The position numbers and the translations under genes were made by a program. Below the pieces are notes generated by a model. It was not told the DNA's origin. It did no database searches and saw nothing but the letters and a program-made list of their open reading frames with translations. Source: Competibacter_A sp037045685 (GTDB lineage Bacteria > Pseudomonadota > Gammaproteobacteria > Competibacterales > Competibacteraceae). Taken from it: a DNA stretch of 64,000 nt. This document shows positions 34,920-43,451 of the stretch, in pieces; positions within the stretch are counted from its first letter, which is position 1; each line of letters opens with the position of its first letter. The DNA lies in NCBI GenBank assembly GCA_037045685.1, contig JBAOII010000035.1, positions 62,001 to 126,000 of the forward strand, given 5' to 3'.

Positions 34920-35824
34920 ATGCGTCCCACCTTCAGCCAACAGACCGCTGTAGCCGGCTTGTCGGCGCTCGCGCATCTGAGTGTCGCGGGTTTATTGCTG
35001 GCGTTTGCCGTACCGCCGCCGCCCGCGCCGCCGAAGCCGTTGCCCGTGACCGTGACGCTGATCCCGGCTGGATCAGCGCCATCTGCCGCCGCTGCGGCAG
35101 CCACGCCGGGAGCGTCCGGGCCTCCATCGGCAGCCGACAGCTCCACCCGTCATCCGCGCCCGGCGATGGCGCCCGAGGTCGCGCCGCCGCTCGCTGCCGC
35201 CGTTAGCCCGCCAGCGCCGCCCTCGCGTTCACGCCTTCCAAGCCGGAGGCAAAACCGGAACCCAAACCCAAGCCTAAAACGGAGCCGAAACCGAAACCCA
35301 AAGCGGAACCTCAGCCCAAGCCAAAGCCCGTATTGGCGGCCAAGCCGCCGCCAAAACCGGTCGCGCGTTCCACGCCGCCCACTCGATTGCCGAAAGCGGA
35401 TTCGGCGACGCCGATCATGCCGGCTCAAGCGTCGATGGCGGGTCCAGCCGGCGTGGCGACGGGCGCGAACGGCGGCGCGGCGCCGGCCAAATCCGGCTCC
35501 GGTTCGAGCCTTCGAGGAACCGCGCCGGACGGTCATGCCGCCGGCGACAGCCAGGCGACGCCCGCGTATCAGCCCAAACCGACCTATCCCGCCTTCGCCC
35601 GTCGTCTGGGGCACGAGGGCCGGGTCGTCATCCGCATCCAGGTGTTGTCCTCGGGCGCGGTGGCCGCCGCCAGCATCGAACGCAGCAGCGGCTACGCCGT
35701 TCTGGACGAGGCCGCGCTGGCGAGCATCAAACGCTGGCGTTTTCGCCCCGCCCAGCGCGCGGGCCAGCCGGTGGACGCCACGCTGAACGTACCGATTACC
35801 TTCAAATTACAGGAACAAGGTTGA
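34920..35824 (+). CDS. tonB: TonB energy transducer, one frame break
   Basis: Reconstructed ~300 residues: an N-terminal helix (TAVAGLSALAHLSVAGLLLAFAV), a Pro-rich periplasmic spacer (KPEAKPEPKPKPKTEPKPKPKAE) and the C-terminal TonB domain (PKPTYPAFARRLGHEGRVVIRIQVLSSGAV...SSGYAVLDEAALASIKRWRFRPA). A missing base near 35225 shifts the Pro/Lys-rich spacer into a frame rich in Arg/Asn. TonB links ExbBD to the receptor. It ends five bases before the binding-protein gene. Confidence 0.88.
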
Positions 35825-35828
35825 CGCC

Positions 35829-37076
35829 ATGACGTTCCCGTTGCCGATCATCTCCCCGAATCGCCAGACCTTACCCGTTCTTCGCCGTATCGCTTTTGGC
35901 TTGCTCTGCATCGTGATTCTGGCGGGCGCCGCTTTCGCCGAGGAACCCGCCGCGCCGCCGACCGCCAACCGGACCAGCGGTTGCCTGGAGCGCTACGATC
36001 CCACCCTCGACTATTTCCCGGAAAAAGCCACCCTGACTCACGCCAAGGGCTTCACCCTGGAATATTTCAAGCACTACAAGATCGTGACGGTGACCGCGCC
36101 CTGGCCAGACGCCAAGGAAAGCTTCCGCTACGTGCTGGTCCAGTGCGGGGCGCCGGTTCCCGAAGGCTTCGCGGACGCGCAGGTCATTCAAATTCCGGTT
36201 CGCTCCATTGCCATCCTGTCCACCACCCATCTGCCCCATTTGGAGCTATTGGACGCGCTGGATCGGCTGGTCGCGGTGAGTTCCTACGAGAACGTCTATT
36301 CGCCGGCGGCGCGTCAATTGATTGCCGCCGGCAAGGTGGCGGAAGTCGGGCGCGGCCCCAGCGTCAATCTCGAAAGGATTCTCGATCTACGCCCCGATCT
36401 GGTCACCGCCGTGGGCCACGATCAGCCCCAATACAACACGCATCCCTTGTTGCGAAATGCCGGTGTCAATGTGGCGATCAATTCCGAGTACGTGGAGCCG
36501 ACCCTGCTGGGGCGCAGCGAGTGGCTGAAATTCACCGCCGCGTTTCTCAACCGGGACGGCCTGGCCCAGCGCCGTTTCGCCGAAATGACGGAACGCTATG
36601 AAGCCTACGCCGTGCGGGTCCGCGACGTGCCCGCCGCGCACAAGCCGAGCGTGTTCGGCGGTTCTTTACATCGCGATGTTTGGTACGTGCCCGGCGGCGA
36701 CAGCTACATCGCCCGGCTGGTGGCGGACGCCGGCGGCGTTTACCGCTGGGCCGACGACGCCCATCGGGCCAGCATCCCGCTCAGTTTCGAGGCGGTGTTC
36801 GAGCGGGCCGGCGACGCCGAGGTCTGGTTCACCAGCGATCTGGACTGGTTCACGCGCGCCGATTTGCTGGCCGCCAACGAACGCTACGGCGCTTTCAAGG
36901 CGTTCCGCGCCAGCCGGGTGTACAACCAAAACGCCCGCCTGAACGAGCACAAGGCCAACGATTACTGGGAATTGGGAATCGTCGAACCCGACATCGTGCT
37001 GGCCGACGTGATCAAAATCCTGCATCCCGACCGCCTGCCCGAGCATCAACTGAAATATTACCGGTGGCTGCCATGA
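35829..37076 (+). CDS. Periplasmic corrinoid-binding protein of ABC importer (BtuF-like)
   Basis: A 415-residue exported protein (signal GLLCIVILAGAAFA) of the helical-backbone metal/B12 receptor class: SIAILSTTHLPHLELLDALDRLVAVSS, NLERILDLRPDLVTAVGHD, YVPGGDSYIARLVADAGGVYRWAD. It is longer than E. coli BtuF (about 266) because of an extra N-terminal ~100 residues. Position in a riboswitch-controlled operon favours corrinoids; siderophores cannot be ruled out from sequence alone. Its stop overlaps the permease start by four bases. Confidence 0.87.
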   Translation: MTFPLPIISPNRQTLPVLRRIAFGLLCIVILAGAAFAEEPAAPPTANRTSGCLERYDPTLDYFPEKATLTHAKGFTLEYFKHYKIVTVTAPWPDAKESFRYVLVQCGAPVPEGFADAQVIQIPVRSIAILSTTHLPHLELLDALDRLVAVSSYENVYSPAARQLIAAGKVAEVGRGPSVNLERILDLRPDLVTAVGHDQPQYNTHPLLRNAGVNVAINSEYVEPTLLGRSEWLKFTAAFLNRDGLAQRRFAEMTERYEAYAVRVRDVPAAHKPSVFGGSLHRDVWYVPGGDSYIARLVADAGGVYRWADDAHRASIPLSFEAVFERAGDAEVWFTSDLDWFTRADLLAANERYGAFKAFRASRVYNQNARLNEHKANDYWELGIVEPDIVLADVIKILHPDRLPEHQLKYYRWLP

Positions 37077-38215
37077 GCGCCGTGATGGACGCTCCCATCC
37101 CCTCGCCCCCGACCCCGCTCCCAAAGGGCGAGGGGAGTCCGATTGCGCGAGCGCCGGAGAGTCTGCGGGGGCAAAGCGATGGCTGGCGCCTGGCCGTTCT
37201 CGGCGGTTTGGCGCTGGCGCTGGTCGGCGCGTTTTTGCTGAATCTGGCCCTGGGGTCGGTGCGCATTCCCCTGAGCGATGTCGCCGCCGTCCTGACCGGC
37301 GGCGCGTCGGCCAAGCCGAGTTGGACCTACATCATCCTGGAATTTCGCCTGCCCAAGGCGCTGACCGCCGTGCTGGCCGGCGCGGCGCTGGCGGTCAGCG
37401 GCCTGCAAATGCAGACGCTGTTTCGCAATCCGCTGGCCGATCCCTACATCCTCGGCATCAACGCCGGGGCCAGTCTGGGCGTCGCGCTGGTGGTGCTGGC
37501 CACCGGTGCCGCCACCGGTTTTCTGTCCAATGTCGGGCTGCTGGGCGATTTGAGCCTGATCGCCGCCGCCATCGCCGGCGCCAGCCTCGTCACCGGGCTG
37601 GTCATCGTCGCCGCCCGCTGGCTGCGCCACGCCATGACCCTGCTCATTCTCGGCCTGATGCTGGGGTACGCGACCGGCGCGGTGGTCAGCATCCTGATCT
37701 ATTTCAGCGTCCCCGAGCAGATTCAAGCCTACATCAGTTGGACCTTCGGCAGTTTCGGCGGCGTCACCGGCCGGCAGTTGGCGATTCTGGCGCCGGTGAT
37801 TGGCGGCGGCCTGCTGCTGGCCTGGCTGTTGACCAAGCCGCTCAACGCCCTGCTGCTGGGCGAAGCCTACGCCCGCAGCATGGGCGCGAACGTCCGCCGC
37901 GTCCGGTTCTGGCTCATCGCCGGCACCTCGGTGTTGGCCGGGGCGGTCACGGCGTTTTGCGGCCCCATCGCCTTTCTCGGCGTGGCGATTCCTCACCTGT
38001 GCCGCGCGCTGTTGCGCACCTCGGATCATCGGATGCTGGCGCCGGCCACGATGCTGATGGGCGGTCTGGCAGCCTTGCTGGCCGATCTGGTGGCCGGCGT
38101 GCCCGGCAGCCGATCCGTTCTGCCCCTGAACGCGGTGACCGCTTTGTTGGGAGCGCCGGTCGTGGTGTGGATCGTGTTGCGCCGGGACGGCCCACGTTCG
38201 GTTTTCGCGACCTGA
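37073..38215 (+). CDS. btuC: FecCD-family ABC permease (BtuC-like)
   Basis: A 380-residue permease with about ten helices and the FecCD signatures RLPKALTAVLAGAALAVSGLQMQTLFRNPLADPYILGINAGASLG, the cytoplasmic coupling segment (ALLLGEAYARSMGANVRRVRFW) and the closing GPIAFLGVAIPHLCRALLRTSDHRMLAPA. The first ~40 residues are unusual: they encode SPPTPLPKGEGSPI, which comes from a palindromic repeat inserted in the 5' coding end (37099-37135). Confidence 0.92.
   Translation: MSAVMDAPIPSPPTPLPKGEGSPIARAPESLRGQSDGWRLAVLGGLALALVGAFLLNLALGSVRIPLSDVAAVLTGGASAKPSWTYIILEFRLPKALTAVLAGAALAVSGLQMQTLFRNPLADPYILGINAGASLGVALVVLATGAATGFLSNVGLLGDLSLIAAAIAGASLVTGLVIVAARWLRHAMTLLILGLMLGYATGAVVSILIYFSVPEQIQAYISWTFGSFGGVTGRQLAILAPVIGGGLLLAWLLTKPLNALLLGEAYARSMGANVRRVRFWLIAGTSVLAGAVTAFCGPIAFLGVAIPHLCRALLRTSDHRMLAPATMLMGGLAALLADLVAGVPGSRSVLPLNAVTALLGAPVVVWIVLRRDGPRSVFAT
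37099..37135 (+). repeat. REP-like palindrome within the btuC 5' end
   Basis: Ten-base arms CCCCTCGCCC (37099-37108) and GGGCGAGGGG (37126-37135) form a hairpin. The encoded peptide (PTPLPKGEGS) is the usual translation of a widespread proteobacterial REP-like repeat. A relative lies at 60324-60349. Confidence 0.7.
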
Positions 38216-38228
38216 AGGGACCCGCGCC

Positions 38229-39269
38229 ATGCTCGAACCCATCCTGGAAACCGCCGATCTGGCCATCGGCTATTCCGTCCGTCGTCGCCCGCCGCGCTTC
38301 GTCGCCGAACGGGTCGATCTCAAGCTGTATCCGGGGGAACTGGTCTGCCTGCTGGGTCCCAACGGCGCGGGCAAATCGACGCTGTTGCGCACGCTCGCCG
38401 GGATGCAGCCGCCGTTGCGTGGCGGCGTTCGGGTGGCGGGCGCCGATCCTTACCGCTTGCCGCCGCGCGAGTTGGCGCGGCGGTTGGGCGTGGTGCTCAC
38501 CGACCGGGCGGAAGTCGGCGCGCTGTCGGTTCGCGCTCTGGTGGCGCTCGGCCGCTATCCGTATACCGATTGGACGGGTCGCCTGACGCCGCAGGATGAA
38601 ACCGTGATCGACCGTGCGCTGGCGGCGGTCGGCATCGCGGCGTTCGCGCTCCGGCCGGTCAACGAACTGAGCGACGGCGAGCGGCAAAAGGTCATGATCG
38701 CCCGCGCGTTGGCGCAGGAGCCGCATCTGTTGTTGCTGGACGAGCCGACGGCGTTTCTGGATTTGCCGCGCCGGGTGGAATTGATGGGTATCTTGCGCCG
38801 CTTGGCGCGGGAAAGCGGGCGGGCCGTGCTGCTCTCCACCCACGACCTGGATTTGGCCTTGCGCGGCGCCGACCAGCTCTGGTTGTTCCAGCCGGGCGGA
38901 TCGATCCGGGTCGGCACACCGGAGGAACTGGTGCTGGATGGCGCGTTTCAGGCCGCGTTCCACGGCGACGGCGTCGCGTTCGATCCTCACGCGGGCGCGT
39001 TCAAATTCCACCATCCGCCGGTCGGTCAGGTCGATCTGGTCGGCGGCGATCTGCCGGCGCTGTGGACCCGGCGCGCTCTGGAGCGGGAGGGCTTCACCGT
39101 CAACGGTCACGACGGACCTCGATCAGCGGTGCAGGTCGAGGTGCTGAAGCAGCAATGCGGGCAAACGCTGTGGCGCGTTCGCCATGTCGAAACGTGGCAG
39201 GACTTTCCGACCTTATCCCAGGCGATGAGCGGCGTGAAAGCATGCCTGTCCCCACCGATGACAGAGTGA
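38229..39269 (+). CDS. btuD: ABC ATPase of cobalamin/iron type (BtuD-like)
   Basis: A 346-residue FepC/BtuD-class ATPase: Walker A (LLGPNGAGKSTLLRTLAG), Q-loop replaced by VLTDRAEVGALSVRALVALGRYPYTDW, signature (LSDGERQKVMIARAL), Walker B (LLLLDEPTAFLD) and H-loop (LLSTHDLDLAL). The last ~90 residues form an extra domain beyond the ATPase core, found in some cobalamin-type systems. A decayed partial copy of this gene occurs at 44212-44471. Confidence 0.92.
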   Translation: MLEPILETADLAIGYSVRRRPPRFVAERVDLKLYPGELVCLLGPNGAGKSTLLRTLAGMQPPLRGGVRVAGADPYRLPPRELARRLGVVLTDRAEVGALSVRALVALGRYPYTDWTGRLTPQDETVIDRALAAVGIAAFALRPVNELSDGERQKVMIARALAQEPHLLLLDEPTAFLDLPRRVELMGILRRLARESGRAVLLSTHDLDLALRGADQLWLFQPGGSIRVGTPEELVLDGAFQAAFHGDGVAFDPHAGAFKFHHPPVGQVDLVGGDLPALWTRRALEREGFTVNGHDGPRSAVQVEVLKQQCGQTLWRVRHVETWQDFPTLSQAMSGVKACLSPPMTE

Positions 39270-39274
39270 CGCGG

Positions 39275-39508
39275 ATGGGCATCGAGCCTTCCCGTTGCCC
39301 GCTGTGCGGACAACCCAACCAATGCGGGATCGCGGCGGGCGAAGCGACGTGCTGGTGCTTCGAGACACCGATACCCGCCGAGGCGCTCGAAAAAGTGCCC
39401 CCCGAAGCGCGAGGCGTCGCCTGTGTCTGCAAGGCGTGCGCAACGGGACGGCGCAGTCCCGAGGAGACTCTGGAACGCCTTCATCAGTTGCTGCGCGAAC
39501 GGTCGTGA
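39275..39508 (+). CDS. Cysteine-rich CWC-family protein
   Basis: About 77 residues with eight Cys, beginning RCPLCGQPNQCGIAAGEATCWCFE and later VACVCKACA, the pattern of the cysteine-rich CWC family; probably a small metal- or Fe-S-binding protein of unknown role. The start is unsure: 39275 avoids overlap with the ATPase, while an in-frame ATG at 39242 would overlap it by 28 bases. It sits between B12 import and salvage genes. Confidence 0.7.
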   Translation: MGIEPSRCPLCGQPNQCGIAAGEATCWCFETPIPAEALEKVPPEARGVACVCKACATGRRSPEETLERLHQLLRERS

Positions 39509-39560
39509 CGACATCGCGCATTTTTCCGCCGGGCGGCTTTACCGAGGAGACTTCAAAACC

Positions 39561-39827
39561 GTGACTCACATCGAACAGTCTGATCACCTTCGCCGCGATT
39601 TGCTCGCGCATCGCAATCAGATCGAAGCATTGCTCGACCGTCTCGAACGCGGGCTGTCCTGCGTCGAGTTGCTGAACGGGGTGCATGACTGCCACCGCGA
39701 ACTCGGTCAAATCCGCGCTGGGTTGCTCGTCGAACATCTCCATCACCACCTCGCCGAGGAAGATGATCGAAGTCGGCGCGATCAGGCGGCGCAGGAAATC
39801 GCCGCTCTGTTTCTCGACAACCCCTGA
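39561..39827 (+). CDS. Small helical protein, possibly CsoR/RcnR-type metal-responsive regulator
   Basis: Start is GTG at 39561 with GAGGAGA upstream. The 88-residue helical product loosely follows the CsoR/RcnR layout: RRDLLAHRNQIEALLDRLERGLSC (helix 1 with a Cys), then LLNGVHDCHRELGQIRAGLLVEHLHHHLAEE with a Cys and several His. Those positions could bind Co, Ni or Cu. Conservation is imperfect (the RIEGQ motif is IEALL), so a non-regulatory helical protein is possible. Placement before cbiX fits cobalt handling. Confidence 0.5.
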   Translation: MTHIEQSDHLRRDLLAHRNQIEALLDRLERGLSCVELLNGVHDCHRELGQIRAGLLVEHLHHHLAEEDDRSRRDQAAQEIAALFLDNP

Positions 39828-39865
39828 TCTTTAGAAAAAAACCAACCACGCTCTCGGAAGCCCCG

Positions 39866-40823
39866 ATGATCCAAACTTCCCTCTCCGATCCCGCCGTGCT
39901 GCTGATCGGTCACGGCACCCGCCGCCCTGTCGGCGTCGCCGAATTTCACGCTCTGGTCGAGCAGTTGCGGCAGGCGTTACCCCGGCGCGCCCTCCTGGCC
40001 GGATTCCTGGAGCTGACCGAGCCCAGCCTCGCCGAAGCGCTGGAAACGCTCTGGCAACAGGGCTTTCGCCGCATTAGCGCGCTACCGGCGTTCCTGATGG
40101 CCGCCGGTCACATCAAAAACGACATCCCGGTCATGCTCGACGCTTTTCAAGCCGAACATCCGGGCCTGGAAATCGCGTTGGGCGCCGACTTGGGCGTTCA
40201 CCCTCATCTGCTGCAAGTGGCCCGCGAGCGTATCGAATGCGCCGAAGCCACGCTCGGACCGGACTATGACCGGCGGGAGACGGTGTTGCTGGTGATCGGG
40301 CGCGGCAGTTCCGACCTCGACGCCAACTCCAACATCAGCAAGATCGCCCAGATCTTGTGGGAAGGCATGGGCTTCGGTTGGGCGGTGACCGCCTATACCG
40401 CCGTGGCCGCTCCGTTGATGGCCGATGCGCTGGAGCGGGTTCATCGCCTGGGGTTTCGACAGGTAGTGGTATTTCCTTATCTGCTTGTTTAACGGCTGTC
40501 TGGTCGAACGGATACATGCGACCGTCGCCGAGCATGGAATGGCCCACCCGGCGGCGCGCACTGCGGTCGCGCCCTATTTGAACGTCCATCCGTTGTTGAT
40601 CGAAACTTTTTTGGAGCGCCTCTGCCGAAGCAGAAAATGGTGCGGCATCGCATGAATTGCCAATTCTGTGCCTATCGCACATCCGGTTGTGGGCCGCGAA
40701 GATTGGCAGGGCGTGCCGCAGGCTGGACATCATCACGATCACCATCATGCTGGCCGCAACGACCGCAATCGCCACGGCCATGCATACCCTCATTGCCTCT
40801 GTCACGCGCCTCTCGACCTCTGA
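39866..40823 (+). CDS. cbiX: Sirohydrochlorin cobaltochelatase CbiX, frame breaks in C-terminal half
   Basis: CbiX inserts cobalt into sirohydrochlorin in anaerobic-type B12 synthesis. The first 208 residues are in frame: VLLIGHGTRRPVGVAEFH (chelatase His), SALPAFLMAAGHIKNDIP (second metal His) and IGRGSSDLDANSNISKIA. A break near 40484 is followed by NGCLVERIHATVAEHGMAHPAARTAVAPYLNVHPLLIETFLERL. Another near 40640 leads to NCQFCAYRT, and a last one near 40690 to VVGREDWQGVPQAGHHHDHHHAGRNDRNRHGHAYPHC. The His-rich tail and the NCQxCxYR motif are typical of long CbiX proteins. Confidence 0.83.
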
Positions 40824-40867
40824 ACGCTTTGTAACTTTCAACTTTGCCCACACGATTGGGACCCGAA

Positions 40868-41794
40868 ATGCTGCTCGACGAGACCGACCACTACACCCTA
40901 CGCCGGCAGGGCCGTTTCCTCGCCGCCGCGCTCAAGCGACCGCATCGGGTGTTGAGCACCTGCCGGATCAACGGCGGGCTGCGCGAGAACTTGACCCACA
41001 TCGCCAACCACCAGAGTTGCGAGGGCGTCGGCCACGCCGCCCGTCACCACTCGATCGTGGGCCTGGGGCCGGACGCCGGCCACGTCGCCGCCTGCACCGA
41101 AGCCGATCTGCCGACCGCCCGCCGGCGGTTGAGCCTGCTGGTCGGGCGGGACACGGACCACTTGCCGCGCGATGGCATCGTGCGCGCGACCATCGAAAGC
41201 CTGTCGGAGAATCTCACCGACGGCGTGCTGACCCCGCTGTGGGCGCTGGGCCTGTTCGGGCTGCCGGGCTTGATCGCGGTCAAGGCGGTGTCCAGTCTCG
41301 ATTCCATGGTCGGCTACAAAAATGACCGTTACCGGCGTTTCGGCTGGACCGCCGCACGCTCGGACGACTTGGTTCACTGGCTGCCCGCGCGGCTGTCCGT
41401 GCCGCTGATTGCGCTGGCGGCGGCCCTCCTGCGCCTGCATCCCCACCTCGTATGGCCGACGGCACGACACTATCACGCCTTGCTGGCCAGCCCGAATTCC
41501 GGCTGGAGCGAGGCCGCTTTTGCCGGCGCTTTGCGGGTGCGACTGATCGGGCCGATTGACTACGGCGGCGAACGGGTCACCGAGGCGTTCATGGGCGATC
41601 CCGACTGGCCCGCCGATCTGGGCGGCGCCGATTTGCGCCGGGCGTTGCGGCTGGTTCTGGTCTGCGGCCTGCTGGCCTTGGCCGTCGGCTCTGGCGCTCG
41701 CGCCGCTGCGCGTGGCGATGCCGTGATGAGGAACACCCCATTTTCATGGCAAGCCATGACCCTTTCCGGCTTTTCACTTATCGGCGACGTTTGA
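40868..41794 (+). CDS. CbiZ (N-terminal) / CbiB (C-terminal) chimera
   Basis: One open frame of ~308 residues joins two unrelated cobalamin enzymes. Residues ~1-75 match adenosylcobinamide amidohydrolase CbiZ (RVLSTCRINGGLRENLTHIANHQSCEGVGHAARHHSIVGLGPDA). From about residue 85 the sequence matches the later part of adenosylcobinamide-phosphate synthase CbiB/CobD (RRRLSLLVGRDTDHLPRDGIVRATIESLSENLTDGVLTPL; SLDSMVGYKNDRYRRFGW). The N-terminal helices of CbiB and most of CbiZ are missing. The join falls at ADLPTARR, a string plausible in both families, suggesting recombination or an assembly join. The product is unlikely to work as either enzyme. Confidence 0.75.
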   Translation: MLLDETDHYTLRRQGRFLAAALKRPHRVLSTCRINGGLRENLTHIANHQSCEGVGHAARHHSIVGLGPDAGHVAACTEADLPTARRRLSLLVGRDTDHLPRDGIVRATIESLSENLTDGVLTPLWALGLFGLPGLIAVKAVSSLDSMVGYKNDRYRRFGWTAARSDDLVHWLPARLSVPLIALAAALLRLHPHLVWPTARHYHALLASPNSGWSEAAFAGALRVRLIGPIDYGGERVTEAFMGDPDWPADLGGADLRRALRLVLVCGLLALAVGSGARAAARGDAVMRNTPFSWQAMTLSGFSLIGDV

Positions 41795-41795
41795 G

Positions 41796-42683
41796 ATGCA
41801 ATCCGAGAACGATACTCCCACGCCTTTGCTGGCGACCATCGAGGCGATCAACGCTTCGGGCATCTATACGACCGTCGTCAGACATCGCTCCGATGTTCCG
41901 GCGAGGACCGAAGAAAAATCCGGAGCGACGCGGGTTGGTTCGCTCCCGGCGTTTTTCTGGTTGAGCCACGCCGAAATGCGCCGGCCACAAGAGGGGCTTT
42001 ATGCCGAACTTTTGCAAGGGTTGATGGCAAGAAGCGGCATCGCCAGCCGGCGTTTTGCCGCCGCTTCCTTCTTACTTCGTTATGGCTGGTCTGCGGGCGC
42101 GATGATTGCGCCCTTGTTGATGGACAAGCCGATACCCTGGTATGCCGCCGAAGAGGCCGATTTGTGTTTTGCGGACAATACCTTGTTCCAGGCCATTTGC
42201 CTGAACAGCGACGGGTTCATCGTCGGCGAGGAGCATGGTTTCAGCACCCATCCGCATTGTGTCTTGAACTATTCGGACCCAAACGCGGCGATCCGTCTGG
42301 TGGCCGATCAACTTGCAGACCATGCAAAACCGGCGGTTGAAGCCTTGCATCAATGGTCAGGTTTTTCCCACAAGGCCCTGTGGGCGATGGTCAGTTCGTC
42401 CTGGGTCGGGCAGATCCTCAACATCAGCAAGCGATTCCATCTGCCCGAAGACCGGTTAAGGCTTTACCTGACCCTCTTCTATGACCAATGGCGACCGCTG
42501 GCCGACTCGCTACCCCATTGGTATTCCATCCGCGAACAGGGAAAAAACCATTGCTTCCATATTCGCGCCAGTTGTTGTTTGTATTTCAAAGGCAAGAGCC
42601 GCCATTTTTGCGCCAGTTGTCCGGTGATCAAGGAGAAAGAGCGAATCGAGCGCAATCGGCGATGGGTTCAAAAATACGGCTGA
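41796..42683 (+). CDS. FhuF-like [2Fe-2S] ferric reductase family protein
   Basis: A 295-residue protein ending with the FhuF cluster pattern ASCCLYFKGKSRHFCASCP, i.e. Cys-Cys-x10-Cys-x2-Cys, which binds a [2Fe-2S] centre in siderophore-iron reductases. The rest is mostly helical, without other motifs. FhuF-like proteins occur in some cobalamin clusters, where a role as corrinoid or cobalt reductase ahead of the adenosyltransferase is plausible; that is inference from position (cobalt adenosyltransferase follows). It starts one base after the preceding stop. Confidence 0.8.
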   Translation: MQSENDTPTPLLATIEAINASGIYTTVVRHRSDVPARTEEKSGATRVGSLPAFFWLSHAEMRRPQEGLYAELLQGLMARSGIASRRFAAASFLLRYGWSAGAMIAPLLMDKPIPWYAAEEADLCFADNTLFQAICLNSDGFIVGEEHGFSTHPHCVLNYSDPNAAIRLVADQLADHAKPAVEALHQWSGFSHKALWAMVSSSWVGQILNISKRFHLPEDRLRLYLTLFYDQWRPLADSLPHWYSIREQGKNHCFHIRASCCLYFKGKSRHFCASCPVIKEKERIERNRRWVQKYG

Positions 42684-42696
42684 ACCCTTCAACCAA

Positions 42697-42787
42697 GACT
42701 TTCGCTTTCTGTCCCTCCCGCGTCGGCGGGAATCCAGTAAGCCACTGAAAAGAATAGATACCCGCTTTCGCGGGTATGACGAAAGTC
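42697..42787. repeat. REP/MITE-like palindromic element
   Basis: An outer 8-bp inverted repeat (GACTTTCG at 42697-42704, CGAAAGTC at 42780-42787) encloses two hairpins: CCCGCGTCGGCGGG (42717-42730) and ATACCCGCTTTCGCGGGTAT (42758-42777). The inner sequences resemble the common REP family with CCCGCTTTCGCGGG. It lies between the FhuF-like and adenosyltransferase genes. Confidence 0.65.
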
Positions 42788-42820
42788 CTGTCAACCATCA
42801 TTCTTGAAATTGGAGGAGCG

Positions 42821-43390
42821 ATGAGCAAGGCATTTCCCTGGTACACAGCGCGGGGTGACGATGGCACAACCGGACTTCTGGGCGCGGGGCGGGTGCCCAA
42901 ACACCACCCGCAACCGGAAGCCTTCGGCGCGGTCGACGAGGCCGGGTCCATGATCGGGTTCGCCCGCGCGCTGATCGATGATCGTGAAATCAACGACCTG
43001 CTCGTGCAGGTTCAGCGGCATTGCTACGGATTGATGGCCGAACTGGCGGCGACCCCGGACGCGCAGGCCAAATTTCGGCAGGTGGGTTCCGAGCAGGTCG
43101 CTTGGCTGGCTGACATCACAGACCAATTCGGCCAGCGCGTGACCATGCCTCGGGAGTTCGTGATTCCCGGCGACACCCTGGCCGACGCGGCGCTAGACAT
43201 GGCGCGCACGGCGGTGCGCCGCGCCGAGCGGTGCGTCTCACGGCTGGTGGCCGAGGAAATGATCGAAAACCCCGATCTCCTCGGCTATCTCAACCGCCTC
43301 TCCTCGCTGCTGTTCGTGTTGGGACGCTACATGGTCGCGCGGACAGGCCAAGACAAGATGACGTTCGCCAAGCGCGAGCTGCCGGAATAA
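42821..43390 (+). CDS. ATP:cob(I)alamin adenosyltransferase, PduO type
   Basis: This 189-residue trimeric-type adenosyltransferase converts cob(I)alamin to adenosylcobalamin. It shows the ATP-binding N-terminus TARGDDGTTGLLGAGRVPK and the segment EAFGAVDEAGSMIGFARA, plus MARTAVRRAERCVSRL and LNRLSSLLFVLGRYM. Usually the first motif is TxxGDxGxT; here it is ARGDDGTTG. GGAGGAG precedes the ATG at 42821. It completes the salvage of imported corrinoid. Confidence 0.92.
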   Translation: MSKAFPWYTARGDDGTTGLLGAGRVPKHHPQPEAFGAVDEAGSMIGFARALIDDREINDLLVQVQRHCYGLMAELAATPDAQAKFRQVGSEQVAWLADITDQFGQRVTMPREFVIPGDTLADAALDMARTAVRRAERCVSRLVAEEMIENPDLLGYLNRLSSLLFVLGRYMVARTGQDKMTFAKRELPE

Positions 43391-43451
43391 GCGTCGAGTT
43401 CGCCCCGACAACCGCACCCTGGCGATTTTTTCAACCTTCGAGGAACTCTTC

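Noticed and set aside
34479..35786. A genuine ExbD-TonB fusion protein
   Set aside because: The C-terminal half of the continuous frame is out of frame with the TonB domain, and a one-base change gives a natural ExbD end, so indels are the simpler explanation. Fusion is not fully excluded.
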